Assembly (NCBI GenBank): GCA_031275645.1
Contig: JAISOL010000041.1
Span: forward strand, 1 to 41,397
DNA from: Deltaproteobacteria bacterium
GTDB lineage: Bacteria; Desulfobacterota; Desulfovibrionia; Desulfovibrionales; Desulfovibrionaceae
Length of the DNA: 41,397 nucleotides
Direction: 5' to 3'
A model generated the notes under the pieces. That model was not told the DNA's origin. It did not search any database and saw only the letters and a list, made by a program, of their open reading frames with translations. Positions 15,209 through 24,298 of the stretch are shown here, piece after piece. Positions within the stretch are counted from its first letter, which is position 1. Each line of letters starts with the position of its first letter. A program made the position numbers and the translations under genes.

Positions 15209-15955
15209 CTACAACCAGTCAAACCAGTTATGCCATGTGTCCTCGCGCAGGCGGCGTCTGGCTTCGGTGCTGTCTTTCATATGGAGAAAATAGGCAAGAT
15301 GGCGTCTGTTGTCGGCATAAGACCATAAATTCCTGATTTCCGGATATTCCCCCACGACCTTCACATAGCGCAGCCAGGCGGCATAATAATTGCCGGTGCG
15401 GAAATAAAAGTCTCCGGTATAAACTTCATATTCCGCCAGAATCTGACGGCAGGTCTTAATCTGCAAAACTGCCCGCAAAGCGTATTCATGTCCGGGGAAA
15501 CTGTCGCGCAAACGCGTAAAATATGACTGGGCTTCAAGCACCAGGGTGGGAGGATGATCCACCGAGGTATAGGTCTGCAGATTCCCCATACCTATTTGAT
15601 ACAGCACATAAGGCATGGCCTCATGCCGCGGATGCATGGACTCGAACTCCTTATAGGCTTCCACGGCGGACAACCACTCCCCGTCGCGGTAATAACTGTC
15701 GGCCAGGGACAGTTCCGCCTCGATGATATACGAACTGAAGGGATAGTCTTCCTTCAACCGCGTAAAAAGCTTCACGCTGGTAACATAATCCTCCTTCCGC
15801 ATGGCGTTGTTGGCTTCTTCAAACAAAGCGGCGGCGGTAATATCCGGAGCGCCGTCAGGGGTAAAGATGTCGTCTTCCCCACCGCAAGCCGTGATCGCGA
15901 ACCCGAAAAGCACTCCCAGAAGCAGAACCCGCAGACTGTTTTTCCTGTCAGACAT
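15209..15955 (-). CDS. bamD: Outer membrane assembly lipoprotein BamD
   Basis: Lipoprotein of the BAM complex, which inserts beta-barrel proteins in the outer membrane. From ATG 15955 the product has 248 residues: signal peptide with lipobox ending at Cys24 (GFAITAC), then TPR-like helices (ALFEEANNAMRKEDYVTSVK, YPFSSYIIEAELSLADSYY, AVEAYKEFESMHPRHE, YVLYQIGMG) matching the BamD/YfiO pattern. The longer upstream reading is rejected because the lipoprotein signal begins at this ATG. The start lies inside the end of trxB (8-base overlap) and no strong ribosome site is seen, so translation is likely coupled to trxB. Confidence 0.9.
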   Translation of the reverse strand: MSDRKNSLRVLLLGVLFGFAITACGGEDDIFTPDGAPDITAAALFEEANNAMRKEDYVTSVKLFTRLKEDYPFSSYIIEAELSLADSYYRDGEWLSAVEAYKEFESMHPRHEAMPYVLYQIGMGNLQTYTSVDHPPTLVLEAQSYFTRLRDSFPGHEYALRAVLQIKTCRQILAEYEVYTGDFYFRTGNYYAAWLRYVKVVGEYPEIRNLWSYADNRRHLAYFLHMKDSTEARRRLREDTWHNWFDWL

Positions 15956-16865
15956 GAATATTTTCCAGATAGACCTGCGCGGCTTTAGCCGCGGTTGCTC
16001 CATCGCCCACCGCCGTGGCGATCTGCCGGCATAATTTGGAACGGATGTCTCCGGCGGCAAAAATGCCAGGTAAATTGGTACGCATTTCAGCATCCGTGAT
16101 AATGAACCCTTCCTGATCCGTCTGCAGGGCAGCCGGGAAAAATTCCCGCGCCGGATTGTGTCCGATCAGGACAAACAGGCCGTTCACAGGCAGGAGCGCA
16201 TCTTCTTCTCCGGGAGAGCTCAGAGTTATGCCTGTGAGAAAATCCGAACCATGCACGGCTGTAATAATCGTATTGTAATGCACCACAATGTTGGGGACAG
16301 CCAAAATCCTTTTCTGATAAATCTTGTCAGCCCTGAAAGCGTCGCGGCGGTGAATGAGATGCAATTTCTCCGCTATGGAACTCAGGTACAGCGATTCATC
16401 CAGAGCCGCATTCCCGCCTCCGACCACTGCCACCACCTGGTCTCTGAAAAACTGTCCGTCACACAGGGCGCAGTGGGAAATACCGTTTCCGAGCAGCCTT
16501 TCTTCACCCGGCACACCGAGCCTGCGATGCTGCAAACCGGAACAGATGATGACTGTCCCGGCTTCCAGCCAGGCGTCATCCAAGAGCAAACGACTATATC
16601 CCCCATGCGCCTCAAGGGATACTACCTGCCCGGCCAGGTAATCCACAGGATAACGGCGTAACTGCTCATCCATCGCGTCCGCCAGGGCGTAGCCTTTTAT
16701 CGGAGGCAGACCGGGATAATTTTCAATATCCCCAGTCTGCAAAAGCATGCCGCCGGAACTCGATTTTTCGATCACTGCGATGGAAAAACCGAAACGGGCC
16801 AAGTACATGGCGGCTGTCAAACCCGCCGGTCCCGATCCTATGATCAGAGAATCATACCTCTTCAT
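15948..16865 (-). CDS. trxB: Thioredoxin reductase TrxB
   Basis: FAD- and NAD(P)H-dependent enzyme that reduces the thioredoxin encoded just upstream. FAD site IIGSGPAGLTAA (8-19), redox pair Cys132/Cys135 in SHCALCDGQFF, nucleotide site VVGGGNAALDE (147-157), HRRD (172-175) near the NADPH 2'-phosphate position, and the second FAD motif GIFAAGDIRSK near the end. 305 residues, normal. The redox motif is CALC where E. coli has CATC. Start overlaps the end of trxA by 14 bases and the end overlaps bamD by 8, giving a tight trxA-trxB-bamD unit. Confidence 0.95.
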   Translation of the reverse strand: MKRYDSLIIGSGPAGLTAAMYLARFGFSIAVIEKSSSGGMLLQTGDIENYPGLPPIKGYALADAMDEQLRRYPVDYLAGQVVSLEAHGGYSRLLLDDAWLEAGTVIICSGLQHRRLGVPGEERLLGNGISHCALCDGQFFRDQVVAVVGGGNAALDESLYLSSIAEKLHLIHRRDAFRADKIYQKRILAVPNIVVHYNTIITAVHGSDFLTGITLSSPGEEDALLPVNGLFVLIGHNPAREFFPAALQTDQEGFIITDAEMRTNLPGIFAAGDIRSKLCRQIATAVGDGATAAKAAQVYLENIHV

Positions 16866-17181
16866 TCAGGGCCGTCTCAATCATGTCCTTCAAATTGCTC
16901 TTGGCTACATTGCCGGTAATCTGGCCAGCCACCTTCCCCTTCCTGAAGACAATGATAGTCGGAATGGAACGGATGCCGAAGCTTCCCGGAATACTCGGGC
17001 TGTCATCCACATTCAGCTTATAGAAATCGAGCTTTTCACCCATCTCTCCGGAGAGCGCCTCAATCACCGGCGAAATGGCCCGGCACGGACCACACCAGGG
17101 AGCCCAGAAATCCACCAGAACCGGCCTTCCGGCCTTAAGCACCATTGCATCGAAATCATTTCCAGAAATCTCTTTAACCAT
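16852..17181 (-). CDS. trxA: Thioredoxin TrxA
   Basis: Standard cytoplasmic thioredoxin of 109 residues. The active site is WCGPC (Cys30, Cys33) in VDFWAPWCGPC, with the cis-proline loop SIPTIIVF (about 72-79) and the usual GxVAGQxTG near the end. ATG 17181 follows an AAGG element about seven bases away. It is the first gene of the trxA-trxB-bamD set, 112 bases after tsaD; the A+T-rich leader (17182-17215) may hold its own promoter. Confidence 0.96.
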   Translation of the reverse strand: MVKEISGNDFDAMVLKAGRPVLVDFWAPWCGPCRAISPVIEALSGEMGEKLDFYKLNVDDSPSIPGSFGIRSIPTIIVFRKGKVAGQITGNVAKSNLKDMIETALNEEV

Positions 17182-17293
17182 AATACACCTTTTCTTATTA
17201 TTTTTATATTATCGAAAGGGTATTCCCGGCTTTGCCCGGAGTCAAGCGGAAATCTCCCCATCCGCCTGCGCGCATCCCGCGGCAGGATTTGCT

Positions 17294-18370
17294 TCAATAT
17301 TTTCTATAATCATCCGGTATTTTCCTCCCGCGCGGAACGGCTGAAAAATCCAGATCATGCCTGAACCCGGTCTGCAGCAGCAACTCCCCGGCATAAGCGA
17401 TCATGGCGGCGTTATCCGTACAGAACTCAGGCGATGGCACCAGAAGGGGCAGGGAGAAGTCCCGGCACAAGACGTCCATTGTGGCGCGGACTCTCGAATT
17501 GGCCGCCACCCCTCCGGCCAGAATTACGCTCCGCAATGCGTCCACGCCTGTGCGCTTTATGGCCCGGCGCATTTTTTCGGCCAGGGTATAGGCAACAGTC
17601 TGGGCGTAAGAAGCGCAGAGAGCCGCCAGAGCCCTGCCCGTATCGCCCGGAGGGAGTTCGGGATCGCAGGACGCGGCTCGCGGGGCAAAACGCAGAGAGG
17701 AGTTTTTTTCCAGCAGCAACAAGGCGGCTGTTTTCAATCCGCTGAAGCTGAAATTAAGGTTGTCGTTATCCAGATACGGACGCGGAAACATTTTTTCATC
17801 CACTGTTCCCGACGCCCCCAGGAAATCAATGAGCCGGCCGGCCGGATAAGGCAGCCCAAGCATTTTACCGAATTTGTCCAGTACTTCTCCCGCCGCATCG
17901 TCCAGGCTGCGTCCCAGAAGGGTGAAATCCACAGGGGATCTCACCAGATAAATGTGCGTATGTCCGCCGGAAACCAACAGAGCGAGGGCGGGAAACAACA
18001 ATTCCCGCTCCAGGCCAACGGCCAGAACATGGGCCTGCAGATGATCCACGCCGATAACCGGCCTGCCCAGCGCCCAAGCCAAAGCCTTGGCAAAGGCCAC
18101 TCCCACGAGGAGGCTTCCCAACAACCCCGGGCCGCGGGCCACGGCTACGGCTTCCGGCGCCTCCGCCCGCAATCCGCACTGTTCCAGAAGAAGATCATAG
18201 AGAGGAGCAATAAAACGGGCATGCTCACGGGAAGCCAGTTCAGGCACCACCCCTCCGAACAACGCATGCGCGTCCGCCTGGCTGTTCAGGGTCTGTCCTA
18301 AAAGCCGCCCGTCACTGACCAGAGCCAAGGCCGTTTCATCGCAGGAACTTTCAATGCCCAAACAGAGCAC
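17294..18370 (-). CDS. tsaD: tRNA threonylcarbamoyladenosine transferase TsaD
   Basis: Forms the t6A37 modification in ANN-decoding tRNAs, together with TsaB, TsaC and TsaE. Begins with the ASKHA phosphate loop GIESSCDETALAL (5-17), then VVPELASREHARFIAPL (41-57), GPGLLGSLLVGVAFAK (80-95), the metal-binding HLQAH (His110, His114), SGGHTHIYLV, SGLKTA, and LAGGVAANSRVR near the end. 358 residues, slightly longer than average. The start codon is GTG (18370), five bases after GGAGA. It lies 12 bases after fbp, so the two are cotranscribed. Confidence 0.95.
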   Translation of the reverse strand: MLCLGIESSCDETALALVSDGRLLGQTLNSQADAHALFGGVVPELASREHARFIAPLYDLLLEQCGLRAEAPEAVAVARGPGLLGSLLVGVAFAKALAWALGRPVIGVDHLQAHVLAVGLERELLFPALALLVSGGHTHIYLVRSPVDFTLLGRSLDDAAGEVLDKFGKMLGLPYPAGRLIDFLGASGTVDEKMFPRPYLDNDNLNFSFSGLKTAALLLLEKNSSLRFAPRAASCDPELPPGDTGRALAALCASYAQTVAYTLAEKMRRAIKRTGVDALRSVILAGGVAANSRVRATMDVLCRDFSLPLLVPSPEFCTDNAAMIAYAGELLLQTGFRHDLDFSAVPRGRKIPDDYRKY

Positions 18371-18382
18371 TTGTCTCTCCGC

Positions 18383-19390
18383 TCAGGACATGAACTGCAT
18401 CACATCGTCCACATCGTTGGCGGAACCGATAAAAAGCGGCGCCCGCTGATGCAGACTGTACGGCTTCAATTCCAGGATACGCCTTTGTCCGTCCGTGGCT
18501 CTGCCGCCGGCCTGTTCCGCCAGAAAAGCCAGAGGCGACGCCTCGCACATCAACCGCAGTTTGCCCTCAAAACGGCCGTCAGGCTTACGCACGGCCGGAT
18601 ACATAAACACTCCCCCATAAAGCAGGGTACGATGAAAATCCGCCACCAGCGAACCGACGTACCGCAGGGTATAGGGCTTTCCCGTTCTGTTCCTGTCGCT
18701 CTTGAAGTAATCGGAAGCCAGCCGGGCTTTGTCGTCCCACAGAGTATAGTTGCCGTCGTTGGCCGAATAAATGTTGCCTTGCCTGGGTATCTGCATGTCG
18801 GGATGGGAAAGCAGAAACTCTCCCACACTGGGGTCCAAAGTAAAGCCGTGCACGCCCTGGCCTGTGCTGTAAACCATCATACAAGACGGACCGTACAGAA
18901 AGTATCCGGCTCCGACCTGCCGGTACCCTTCCTGCAGAATATCCTCCAAAGAAGCTTCTCTGCCGGAGTGATCCGCTCTTCTGTGAATGGAAAAAATGGT
19001 TCCGACATTCACGTTCACGTCAATATTGCTGGAACCGTCCAGAGGATCGAAAATAAGCATGTAATCACCGCGGGTAAAAGAGGGATCAATGCGAATCAGA
19101 TCCGCATGTTCCTCGGAAGCCATCAGACACAGGGCGCCGCTGCGCTCCATGCGGTGAATAAGTATTTTATCAGCATAATCGTCCAGCTTCTGCACATTCT
19201 CGCCCTGCACATTCACTTCGCCGGTTTCGCCCAACACATCCAGCAGTCCGGCTTTGCTCACGCTGCGCGAGATAAGCTTGGCGGAAAGAATCAGATCGTA
19301 CAGGAGCTGTGTAAAAACGCCTGTTGCCGCCGGAGACTTGATCTGATGCCACAGTAAATGTTCGGTAACGGTCACCTGTTGTTGCGCCAT
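18383..19390 (-). CDS. fbp: Fructose-1,6-bisphosphatase, class I
   Basis: Hydrolyses fructose 1,6-bisphosphate to fructose 6-phosphate in gluconeogenesis. Metal and substrate motifs are intact: MASEE (about 90-94), [20 protein letters not shown] (about 114-133) and [19 protein letters not shown] near the carboxy end. 335 residues from ATG 19390, normal for class I. That start is chosen because GGAGG stands just upstream and the product then begins [12 protein letters not shown], as in homologues; the ATG 12 bases earlier overlaps the ribosome site. Upstream neighbour is a lipoprotein gene 48 bases away. Confidence 0.94.
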   Translation of the reverse strand: MAQQQVTVTEHLLWHQIKSPAATGVFTQLLYDLILSAKLISRSVSKAGLLDVLGETGEVNVQGENVQKLDDYADKILIHRMERSGALCLMASEEHADLIRIDPSFTRGDYMLIFDPLDGSSNIDVNVNVGTIFSIHRRADHSGREASLEDILQEGYRQVGAGYFLYGPSCMMVYSTGQGVHGFTLDPSVGEFLLSHPDMQIPRQGNIYSANDGNYTLWDDKARLASDYFKSDRNRTGKPYTLRYVGSLVADFHRTLLYGGVFMYPAVRKPDGRFEGKLRLMCEASPLAFLAEQAGGRATDGQRRILELKPYSLHQRAPLFIGSANDVDDVMQFMS

Positions 19391-19438
19391 GACCCCCTCC
19401 ATATTAGGGCTTGAGAATAAGCCGGACTGCAAACGGAT

Positions 19439-20251
19439 TTACCTTTTCAAAGCCTCAAGCGCCAGCCGGTTACTGGAAAAATTCCCCGCCACGGGTAACG
19501 AGTAAAAAAGACGCAGATTGGCAAAATAAGCGGACAGCCAATAAAATTCGCCCCTATTGTTCTCAATCAGGCCATCCACATCACTCTCTCCCAATTCTTC
19601 CCAGTCCGCGTCTCCAAGTGGAGTTTCCTCCAAGACGTACGCGGACCAAAGCGGAACCGCAGCCGTGCTCAAAGCGAATTTTTCCGGCTTGCCGGCGCGC
19701 CGCAGCAGATCCAGAACGTCAAAATAAGCGATAAGCATCACGCGCAATTCATCCTGAACATATACAGGCTTTCCAAGATAGAGCTCCGTCCTCTCCGGGC
19801 CGGCCAGCGCACAGGCGCGCAAATCTGTACGCCGCTGCCGCGCATCCTCAATAAACAGGGCGCCGAGGCTGAAATTCCTGCGGGCGTCTCCGGCCAGAAC
19901 TTCCAGTATTCCGCCCTGGCCGTCCGTAAGGAGGATACCGGAAAGCCAGGGAAAATTCCTGAGCATGTCCCCGGCCCATTCTTCGTCCGGAGAACGATCG
20001 CTGTCATCCATAGAGCGCAACAGCCTGTTGAGCTGATAATCCACTTCACTGACAGCATCGCTCAAAGCAATTTCATGAGGTTCGGCGTAAGAATCGTGAT
20101 CAAGTTCCAGAACAGCCGGCGTGTTGAAATAACCAGTGTAGACTCCTTTTACGTCCTTCCACATGTTCTTGAAATTCTGGCTCGAACATCCTCCGGCGCA
20201 AAACAGAAGCAACAGGGCAGGCATACATATGGCGATATATTGACGCAACAA
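19439..20251 (-). CDS. Putative lipoprotein of unknown function
   Basis: 270 residues with a short lipoprotein signal (MLRQYIAICMPALLLLFCAG, then Cys22 as the likely lipidated residue; the lipobox AGGC is not ideal). The mature part is acidic and contains a stretch like a Cache/PAS sensor half (WLSGILLTDGQGGILEVLAG, then VMLIAYFDVLDLLR). No catalytic motif was recognised. It starts with TTG (20251), seven bases after GGAG (20259-20262); the first ATG would shorten the signal peptide to about 13 residues. It is the fifth gene in the pgsA run, 100 bases after the TPR gene. Location would be the periplasmic face of a membrane. Confidence 0.7.
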   Translation of the reverse strand: MLRQYIAICMPALLLLFCAGGCSSQNFKNMWKDVKGVYTGYFNTPAVLELDHDSYAEPHEIALSDAVSEVDYQLNRLLRSMDDSDRSPDEEWAGDMLRNFPWLSGILLTDGQGGILEVLAGDARRNFSLGALFIEDARQRRTDLRACALAGPERTELYLGKPVYVQDELRVMLIAYFDVLDLLRRAGKPEKFALSTAAVPLWSAYVLEETPLGDADWEELGESDVDGLIENNRGEFYWLSAYFANLRLFYSLPVAGNFSSNRLALEALKR

Positions 20252-20351
20252 TATAAAACTCCATTTTTTTCCGGCGCCAGAACACGCCTATTCCAGACTC
20301 CGCAGAAAATAAATCCACCCGGAAGACGTTCCGGAAGAATACTCCAAGGGA

Positions 20352-21386
20352 TCAGCTTTTGGCTTCCAGACGTTCAGCCAGTTGCTCCAGTACACTCATA
20401 ATACTTGTGAGACGATTAGCCCCGCTCCTGGCGGAATTTTTCCTGTCATCCTTTCCGGGCGGAGAAACGGCCGAGGATGTCGCCGCTCCGGCATCGGCGC
20501 TGAGACGGGCTATGGCGTTTTCGAGACTAAGCTTCTCGTCCTCGCTTTCAGCCGCACGCAAAAGATCTTCATATATATCCAGAGCGCCAACATAATCACC
20601 CTGTTCCGCCAGTACTTCGGCCATAGAACGAGTCTTCAGCGAAAACTGCTCCTCCTCTTCCTCCAGATCGCTCTCCGCCTCCTCTTCCAGCTTATTCCGG
20701 GTAACTGAGAGAGCGGGCCCGGCCGGACCGGGAACGGAAGAAAGACCTTTGAGCTTCTCCGGAACGGCATTGGCGACTTTATCAGGCGCTTTTTCCACAC
20801 TCGGAAACTTCTCCGCCTTTTCCAGAGAATCGGGAGACTCGAACGTTCCTCCGTCAATTTCGGCTGAGCGCCCCGGACGAAACCCTGAGGCATCCCTGCT
20901 TGCAACTTCCGCGGAAGCGGCCGTACGGCTTTTGGAATCTACACGCGAGGCCGCGTCCTCCATCGCCGGAAAAGTGCCGGAAAGCAATCTTTCCAGACCA
21001 TATTCTATAACCGAGGACCAGGAAACGACTTCGCCTTTCAGACTGGCGGCAAGAAAATTCAAGGCCAGAGCCGCGTCTCTGGACTGGGGATTCTTTGCCA
21101 GACGCTCTGTCCAGGCTGACCAGAAACCGGAATACCCGCCAAGCATGTGGGAGATTTCATCAACTTCCGGCCAGATGCTTTCCTGTTTTCCCTGTTTGAA
21201 CAGAAGATCGATGAACAACAGTCTGGCCTCGATATGTTCGGAGTTATAGCTCAACCCGTGACGCAAGGTGGCGAGAGCGGCCTCAAGATCTCCGTTTTCC
21301 GCCTGCATGCGGGCCAAAGGAAAAAAAACCTTTGATCCCGGCTCAATGGTCAGCACTTCCTGATACCAGTCAATTTTTTGCTTCAT
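20352..21386 (-). CDS. Tetratricopeptide-repeat protein, unknown role
   Basis: 344 residues. Residues 1-150 form TPR-like helix pairs (WYQEVLTIEPGSKVFFPLAR, ENGDLEAALATLRHGLSYNS, EARLLFIDLLFKQGK). Residues about 155-265 are low-complexity and probably disordered, with an acidic patch (ESDLEEEEEQ). Another TPR follows (VLAEQGDYVGALDIYEDLL, about 270-290), and the end is predicted helical (VLEQLAERLEAK). No signal peptide or membrane helix. Its ATG overlaps the end of the ftsB-like gene by 17 bases, so it is translationally linked to a cell-division gene. It may be a scaffold; the exact job is unknown. Confidence 0.8.
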   Translation of the reverse strand: MKQKIDWYQEVLTIEPGSKVFFPLARMQAENGDLEAALATLRHGLSYNSEHIEARLLFIDLLFKQGKQESIWPEVDEISHMLGGYSGFWSAWTERLAKNPQSRDAALALNFLAASLKGEVVSWSSVIEYGLERLLSGTFPAMEDAASRVDSKSRTAASAEVASRDASGFRPGRSAEIDGGTFESPDSLEKAEKFPSVEKAPDKVANAVPEKLKGLSSVPGPAGPALSVTRNKLEEEAESDLEEEEEQFSLKTRSMAEVLAEQGDYVGALDIYEDLLRAAESEDEKLSLENAIARLSADAGAATSSAVSPPGKDDRKNSARSGANRLTSIMSVLEQLAERLEAKS

Positions 21387-21693
21387 TCAAGTCCCCGCCA
21401 TCCCGCAAGCCCGGTTCACCGGAAAAAATATACCAAATCTCGTTATCTTTGACAAAATTCAGGCGTTTTCTGATCATCTGCTCAATGTATTTGTCGTCCG
21501 TTTGCAACAGCTTTATTTCCCGGCTCAGGGCAATATTTTTTTTACTGAGGCTGTCAATGCGATCGTTCAAAACCATGAACTCCTGTTCCAGAGACTTATA
21601 GGCAACAAAACCCTGTTCCCCCCAGATCAGGTTCCAGGCCAGCACAATATTCAACGCTATGGAAACACCGAGCAAAATATGTTTATAAGTCAT
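21370..21693 (-). CDS. FtsB/DivIC-type septum protein
   Basis: 107 residues from ATG 21693: an N-terminal membrane helix (HILLGVSIALNIVLAWNLIW, about 4-23), then a coiled coil (LEQEFMVLNDRIDSLSKKNI, LSREIKLLQTD) and the family's closing pattern (YIEQMIRKRLNFVKDNEIWY, like the ARxxLGxVxxGE region). That is the architecture of FtsB/DivIC, the bitopic partner of FtsL and FtsQ in the divisome. The TAG of the preceding gene lies two bases before this ATG, so reinitiation is likely. A TTG 21 bases earlier is a possible but poorer start. Confidence 0.8.
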   Translation of the reverse strand: MTYKHILLGVSIALNIVLAWNLIWGEQGFVAYKSLEQEFMVLNDRIDSLSKKNIALSREIKLLQTDDKYIEQMIRKRLNFVKDNEIWYIFSGEPGLRDGGDLNEAKN

Positions 21694-21695
21694 TA

Positions 21696-22001
21696 CTACT
21701 GCATTCCGCCCCAAGGGTATGAATGTATTCCGTTTTTCGTCAGCAAGGGTTTAAGTTCACCCAAAAATTTTGAAGTGGCCGCTTCCACCCGTCGCACCTC
21801 GTGCTCGCTCAAGGATACGGCAGCAGCGGCAAGTTTTTCCATAAAGGATTCCAGAACGCCAAATTCCGCCATGAAAAACAAACCACAGGGAATGGAGGAC
21901 AAATCATCCTTCAGTTCTAAAATGGTCTGCAGGCAATTTTCAAGACGCACGCGCAGACGAGCCTCATCTTCAATCTTCACGTACCCGGCCTGCTCCTTCA
22001 T
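21696..22001 (-). CDS. Small conserved-looking protein of unknown function
   Basis: 101 residues, mostly helical and acidic in the first half (KIEDEARLRVRLENCLQTI, ELKDDLSS), with a C-terminal tail KNGIHSYPWGGMQ. No signal peptide, membrane helix or known motif. It is surely a gene: its ATG overlaps the pgsA stop by four bases (ATGA) and its own stop lies two bases before the ftsB-like start. The position between phospholipid synthesis and cell division suggests an envelope or division role, but this is only context. Confidence 0.75.
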   Translation of the reverse strand: MKEQAGYVKIEDEARLRVRLENCLQTILELKDDLSSIPCGLFFMAEFGVLESFMEKLAAAAVSLSEHEVRRVEAATSKFLGELKPLLTKNGIHSYPWGGMQ

Positions 22002-22561
22002 TTTTCCAGAGCCTCGCCATCGCGCCAGAAAACGTAAAAATCATACATGTATTTCCCTCCCGACAATACAGTCAGGGCCAAGGCAATGTAAAGCAGAACC
22101 TCTCCCGCCGGGGCGGGGTCCACGCCGAACCAGGAGTAATGCAGGGTCAGGGGAACTACAGCCACTCCCTGCAGCACTGTTTTAAGCTTGCCGAAATGAT
22201 CCGCCGCCATGACATGCCCGGCATCCGCCGCAATGGCCCTGAGGCCTGTGATCATAAGCTCTCGCGCCACTATTATCAACACTACCCAAGATGGAATCCA
22301 ATGCAGACCCGTCAGCATAATCAGGATGGAACAATTCAGCACCTTGTCCGCCAAGGGATCCAGAAATTTTCCGAAACTGGTGACCTGACCCGAGCTGCGC
22401 GCCAGTCTGCCGTCTATATAATCGGAAAAGGAAGCGACGATATATAACAAGGCCGCGCCAAGGCAGGTAATTCTGTTGGGAAAATACAGCAGAACGACAA
22501 TGAAAGGAGTCATGCCGATGCGGCTCAGGGTAAGCAAAGTAGGCAAATTTAAATGTTTCAT
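21998..22561 (-). CDS. pgsA: CDP-diacylglycerol--glycerol-3-phosphate 3-phosphatidyltransferase PgsA
   Basis: Integral membrane enzyme for the first committed step of phosphatidylglycerol synthesis. The CDP-alcohol phosphatidyltransferase motif D-x2-DG-x2-AR-x8-G-x3-D-x3-D is complete (SDYIDGRLARSS, then FGKFLDPLADK, about residues 47-73). Begins LNLPTLLTLSRIGMTPFIV as in other PgsA proteins, and has about five membrane helices. 187 residues, normal. It heads the long minus-strand operon; the ribosome site is weak. Confidence 0.94.
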   Translation of the reverse strand: MKHLNLPTLLTLSRIGMTPFIVVLLYFPNRITCLGAALLYIVASFSDYIDGRLARSSGQVTSFGKFLDPLADKVLNCSILIMLTGLHWIPSWVVLIIVARELMITGLRAIAADAGHVMAADHFGKLKTVLQGVAVVPLTLHYSWFGVDPAPAGEVLLYIALALTVLSGGKYMYDFYVFWRDGEALEK

Positions 22562-22891
22562 GATACCCGCACTTCTGGAACCTGTTCAGCCCCGCTCCTT
22601 TTCTCCTGAGAAAACTCCCCGGATGGTTCAGACACAAGAATTGACATACCTTTTGTCCAGGAATCCGCCTGGTTCGGCTCAATTTCCCGGCCTGCGCTCC
22701 TCCGCCGGAAAAAATACAAAATACTTTTCCTTCCCGCTAATAAACGAATAATTATAGACTTCTCCGGAAATCCGCAACAGCTTATTCCACATTCGCTATG
22801 TTGACACGCCCGCAGCCTTTCTGTAGATTTTTAAAATCAGGAATCCCGCTGCGCGGCCGGAATCAAACGCCTTGCAGGTCGGTTAACCGCA
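22562..22891. promoter_or_regulatory. Divergent intergenic region between pgsA and trkH
   Basis: 330 bases without a convincing gene. It holds a good plus-strand promoter candidate for the K+ transporter (22801-22829) and, for the pgsA operon, a perfect minus-strand TATAAT at 22751-22756 that lacks a clear -35. No riboswitch-like fold or tRNA was recognised. Confidence 0.4.
22801..22829 (+). promoter_or_regulatory. Sigma-70-type promoter candidate for trkH-ktrA
   Basis: TTGACA (22801-22806), 17 bases, then TAGATT (22824-22829, four of six consensus bases). The predicted start near 22836 gives a leader of about 55 bases before the transporter ATG. Confidence 0.5.
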
Positions 22892-24286
22892 ATGACAGAA
22901 ACCTCTACGACGGGCGACAAACATTACATCACACCCTTTGTGCTGCCCGTGGCGGCTTTTGCCCTGGTTATCGGCGCGGGCGCTCTTCTGTTGTTTCTTG
23001 ACGCGAATGCAGCCCGCGGTTCAGCTTCCTTCGTTGACTCCCTGTTTACTGCAACCTCGGCCGTCTGCGTGACAGGGCTGGCAAGTGTGGACGTATTTTC
23101 CACGTTCAACCGAGCTGGACAAGGCGTTGTGCTCGCCCTCGTGCAGCTCGGCGGAATTGGCATTGTGACCTACAGCACCCTTGTCTTCTACATGCTCGAC
23201 AGACGTATTTCTCTCAGAGACAGAATGGCCGTGGAACAGGTACTGTTTTACGACCCTTCTTTCAACCTGGGACGCTTCTTGCAGCGAATGATTCTCACGG
23301 TGTTTTTTTGTGAAGCAGCCGGGGCGGCCGTTTTCTTTTTCCTTGAACCGGAACGCATAGGTTTTTTCAACGCTCTGTTCCTCTCCGTCTCCGCCTTCTG
23401 CAACGCCGGATTCGCGCCGTGGCAGGACAGCCTTGCCCAATGGCGAGGCCATTGGGGGATGAACGTCGCCGTCATGACCCTGATCATTACCGGAGGACTC
23501 GGCTATTTTGTGATCGAAGACATGGCGCGCGTTCTGCTCGCCCGGCTGAAAGCGCCGGGCCCGAGGAGTCTCCGCCTCCCGGTTGTCCGCCTCAGATATT
23601 ACAGCCGGATCGTACTCGCTACGAGCCTGTTTCTGATCCTGGCCGGAGCGGCGGCCATTTTCGCTCTGGAACCGGACAAGGCCGTCCGGGAGGGCGTTCC
23701 TCTGCCGGAACGCGCGCTGATCTCACTGTTTCAATCCGTAACCTCGCGCACGGCAGGATTTTCCACAACGGATATGGAGCTGTTCAGCGACGCGGCGCTT
23801 CTGGTCACCATGCTCCTGATGTTCATAGGCGGTTCACCAGGTTCATGCGCGGGCGGCATCAAAACCACGACCTTCCGTATTCTCTGGGGTAACCTGGTGG
23901 CGCAACTGCGCGGACACAGCCAGATTATCGTGGCCGGGCGAGCCATGTCCCCCAAGACCTGCAATAAGGCCGCGCTTCTTTTCTGTTATGCCCTGCTGAC
24001 GGTTATCCTGACCACTTTCGCCCTGGTGCTGACCGAAAACGGACACACGCATCACGGTGCCGCCCCCTTCGGACTCATGGAACTTTTTTTTGAGGTTGTG
24101 TCAGCTTTCGGCACGGTAGGCCTATCCATCAACGTCACGCCGCGTCTGTCGGACCTCGGGAAGCTCATTTTATGCGGGGCGATGCTCATCGGCAAAATCG
24201 GACCTGTCTGGCTGATCAGCACCATCCAGCAGTTCCAGTCCGATCCGGCTTTCCGCTATCCCACGGATTCCATGCCTGTCGGATAA
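22892..24286 (+). CDS. TrkH/KtrB-family potassium uptake channel subunit
   Basis: Inner-membrane K+ translocating subunit with four M1-P-M2 repeats. The four filter loops can be seen: TSAVCVTGLASV (about 50-61), SAFCNAGFAPWQ (about 171), TSRTAGFSTTD (about 289) and SAFGTVGLSINVT (about 406), each with the central selectivity glycine. The intramembrane gate block GGSPGSCAGGIKTTT (about 316-330) is also typical. 464 residues, nearer KtrB than the longer TrkH. Twelve bases separate it from the regulatory RCK gene. The ribosome site is weak (AGG at 22876-22878). Confidence 0.93.
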   Translation: MTETSTTGDKHYITPFVLPVAAFALVIGAGALLLFLDANAARGSASFVDSLFTATSAVCVTGLASVDVFSTFNRAGQGVVLALVQLGGIGIVTYSTLVFYMLDRRISLRDRMAVEQVLFYDPSFNLGRFLQRMILTVFFCEAAGAAVFFFLEPERIGFFNALFLSVSAFCNAGFAPWQDSLAQWRGHWGMNVAVMTLIITGGLGYFVIEDMARVLLARLKAPGPRSLRLPVVRLRYYSRIVLATSLFLILAGAAAIFALEPDKAVREGVPLPERALISLFQSVTSRTAGFSTTDMELFSDAALLVTMLLMFIGGSPGSCAGGIKTTTFRILWGNLVAQLRGHSQIIVAGRAMSPKTCNKAALLFCYALLTVILTTFALVLTENGHTHHGAAPFGLMELFFEVVSAFGTVGLSINVTPRLSDLGKLILCGAMLIGKIGPVWLISTIQQFQSDPAFRYPTDSMPVG

Positions 24287-24298
24287 CAAGAGGCTCTT

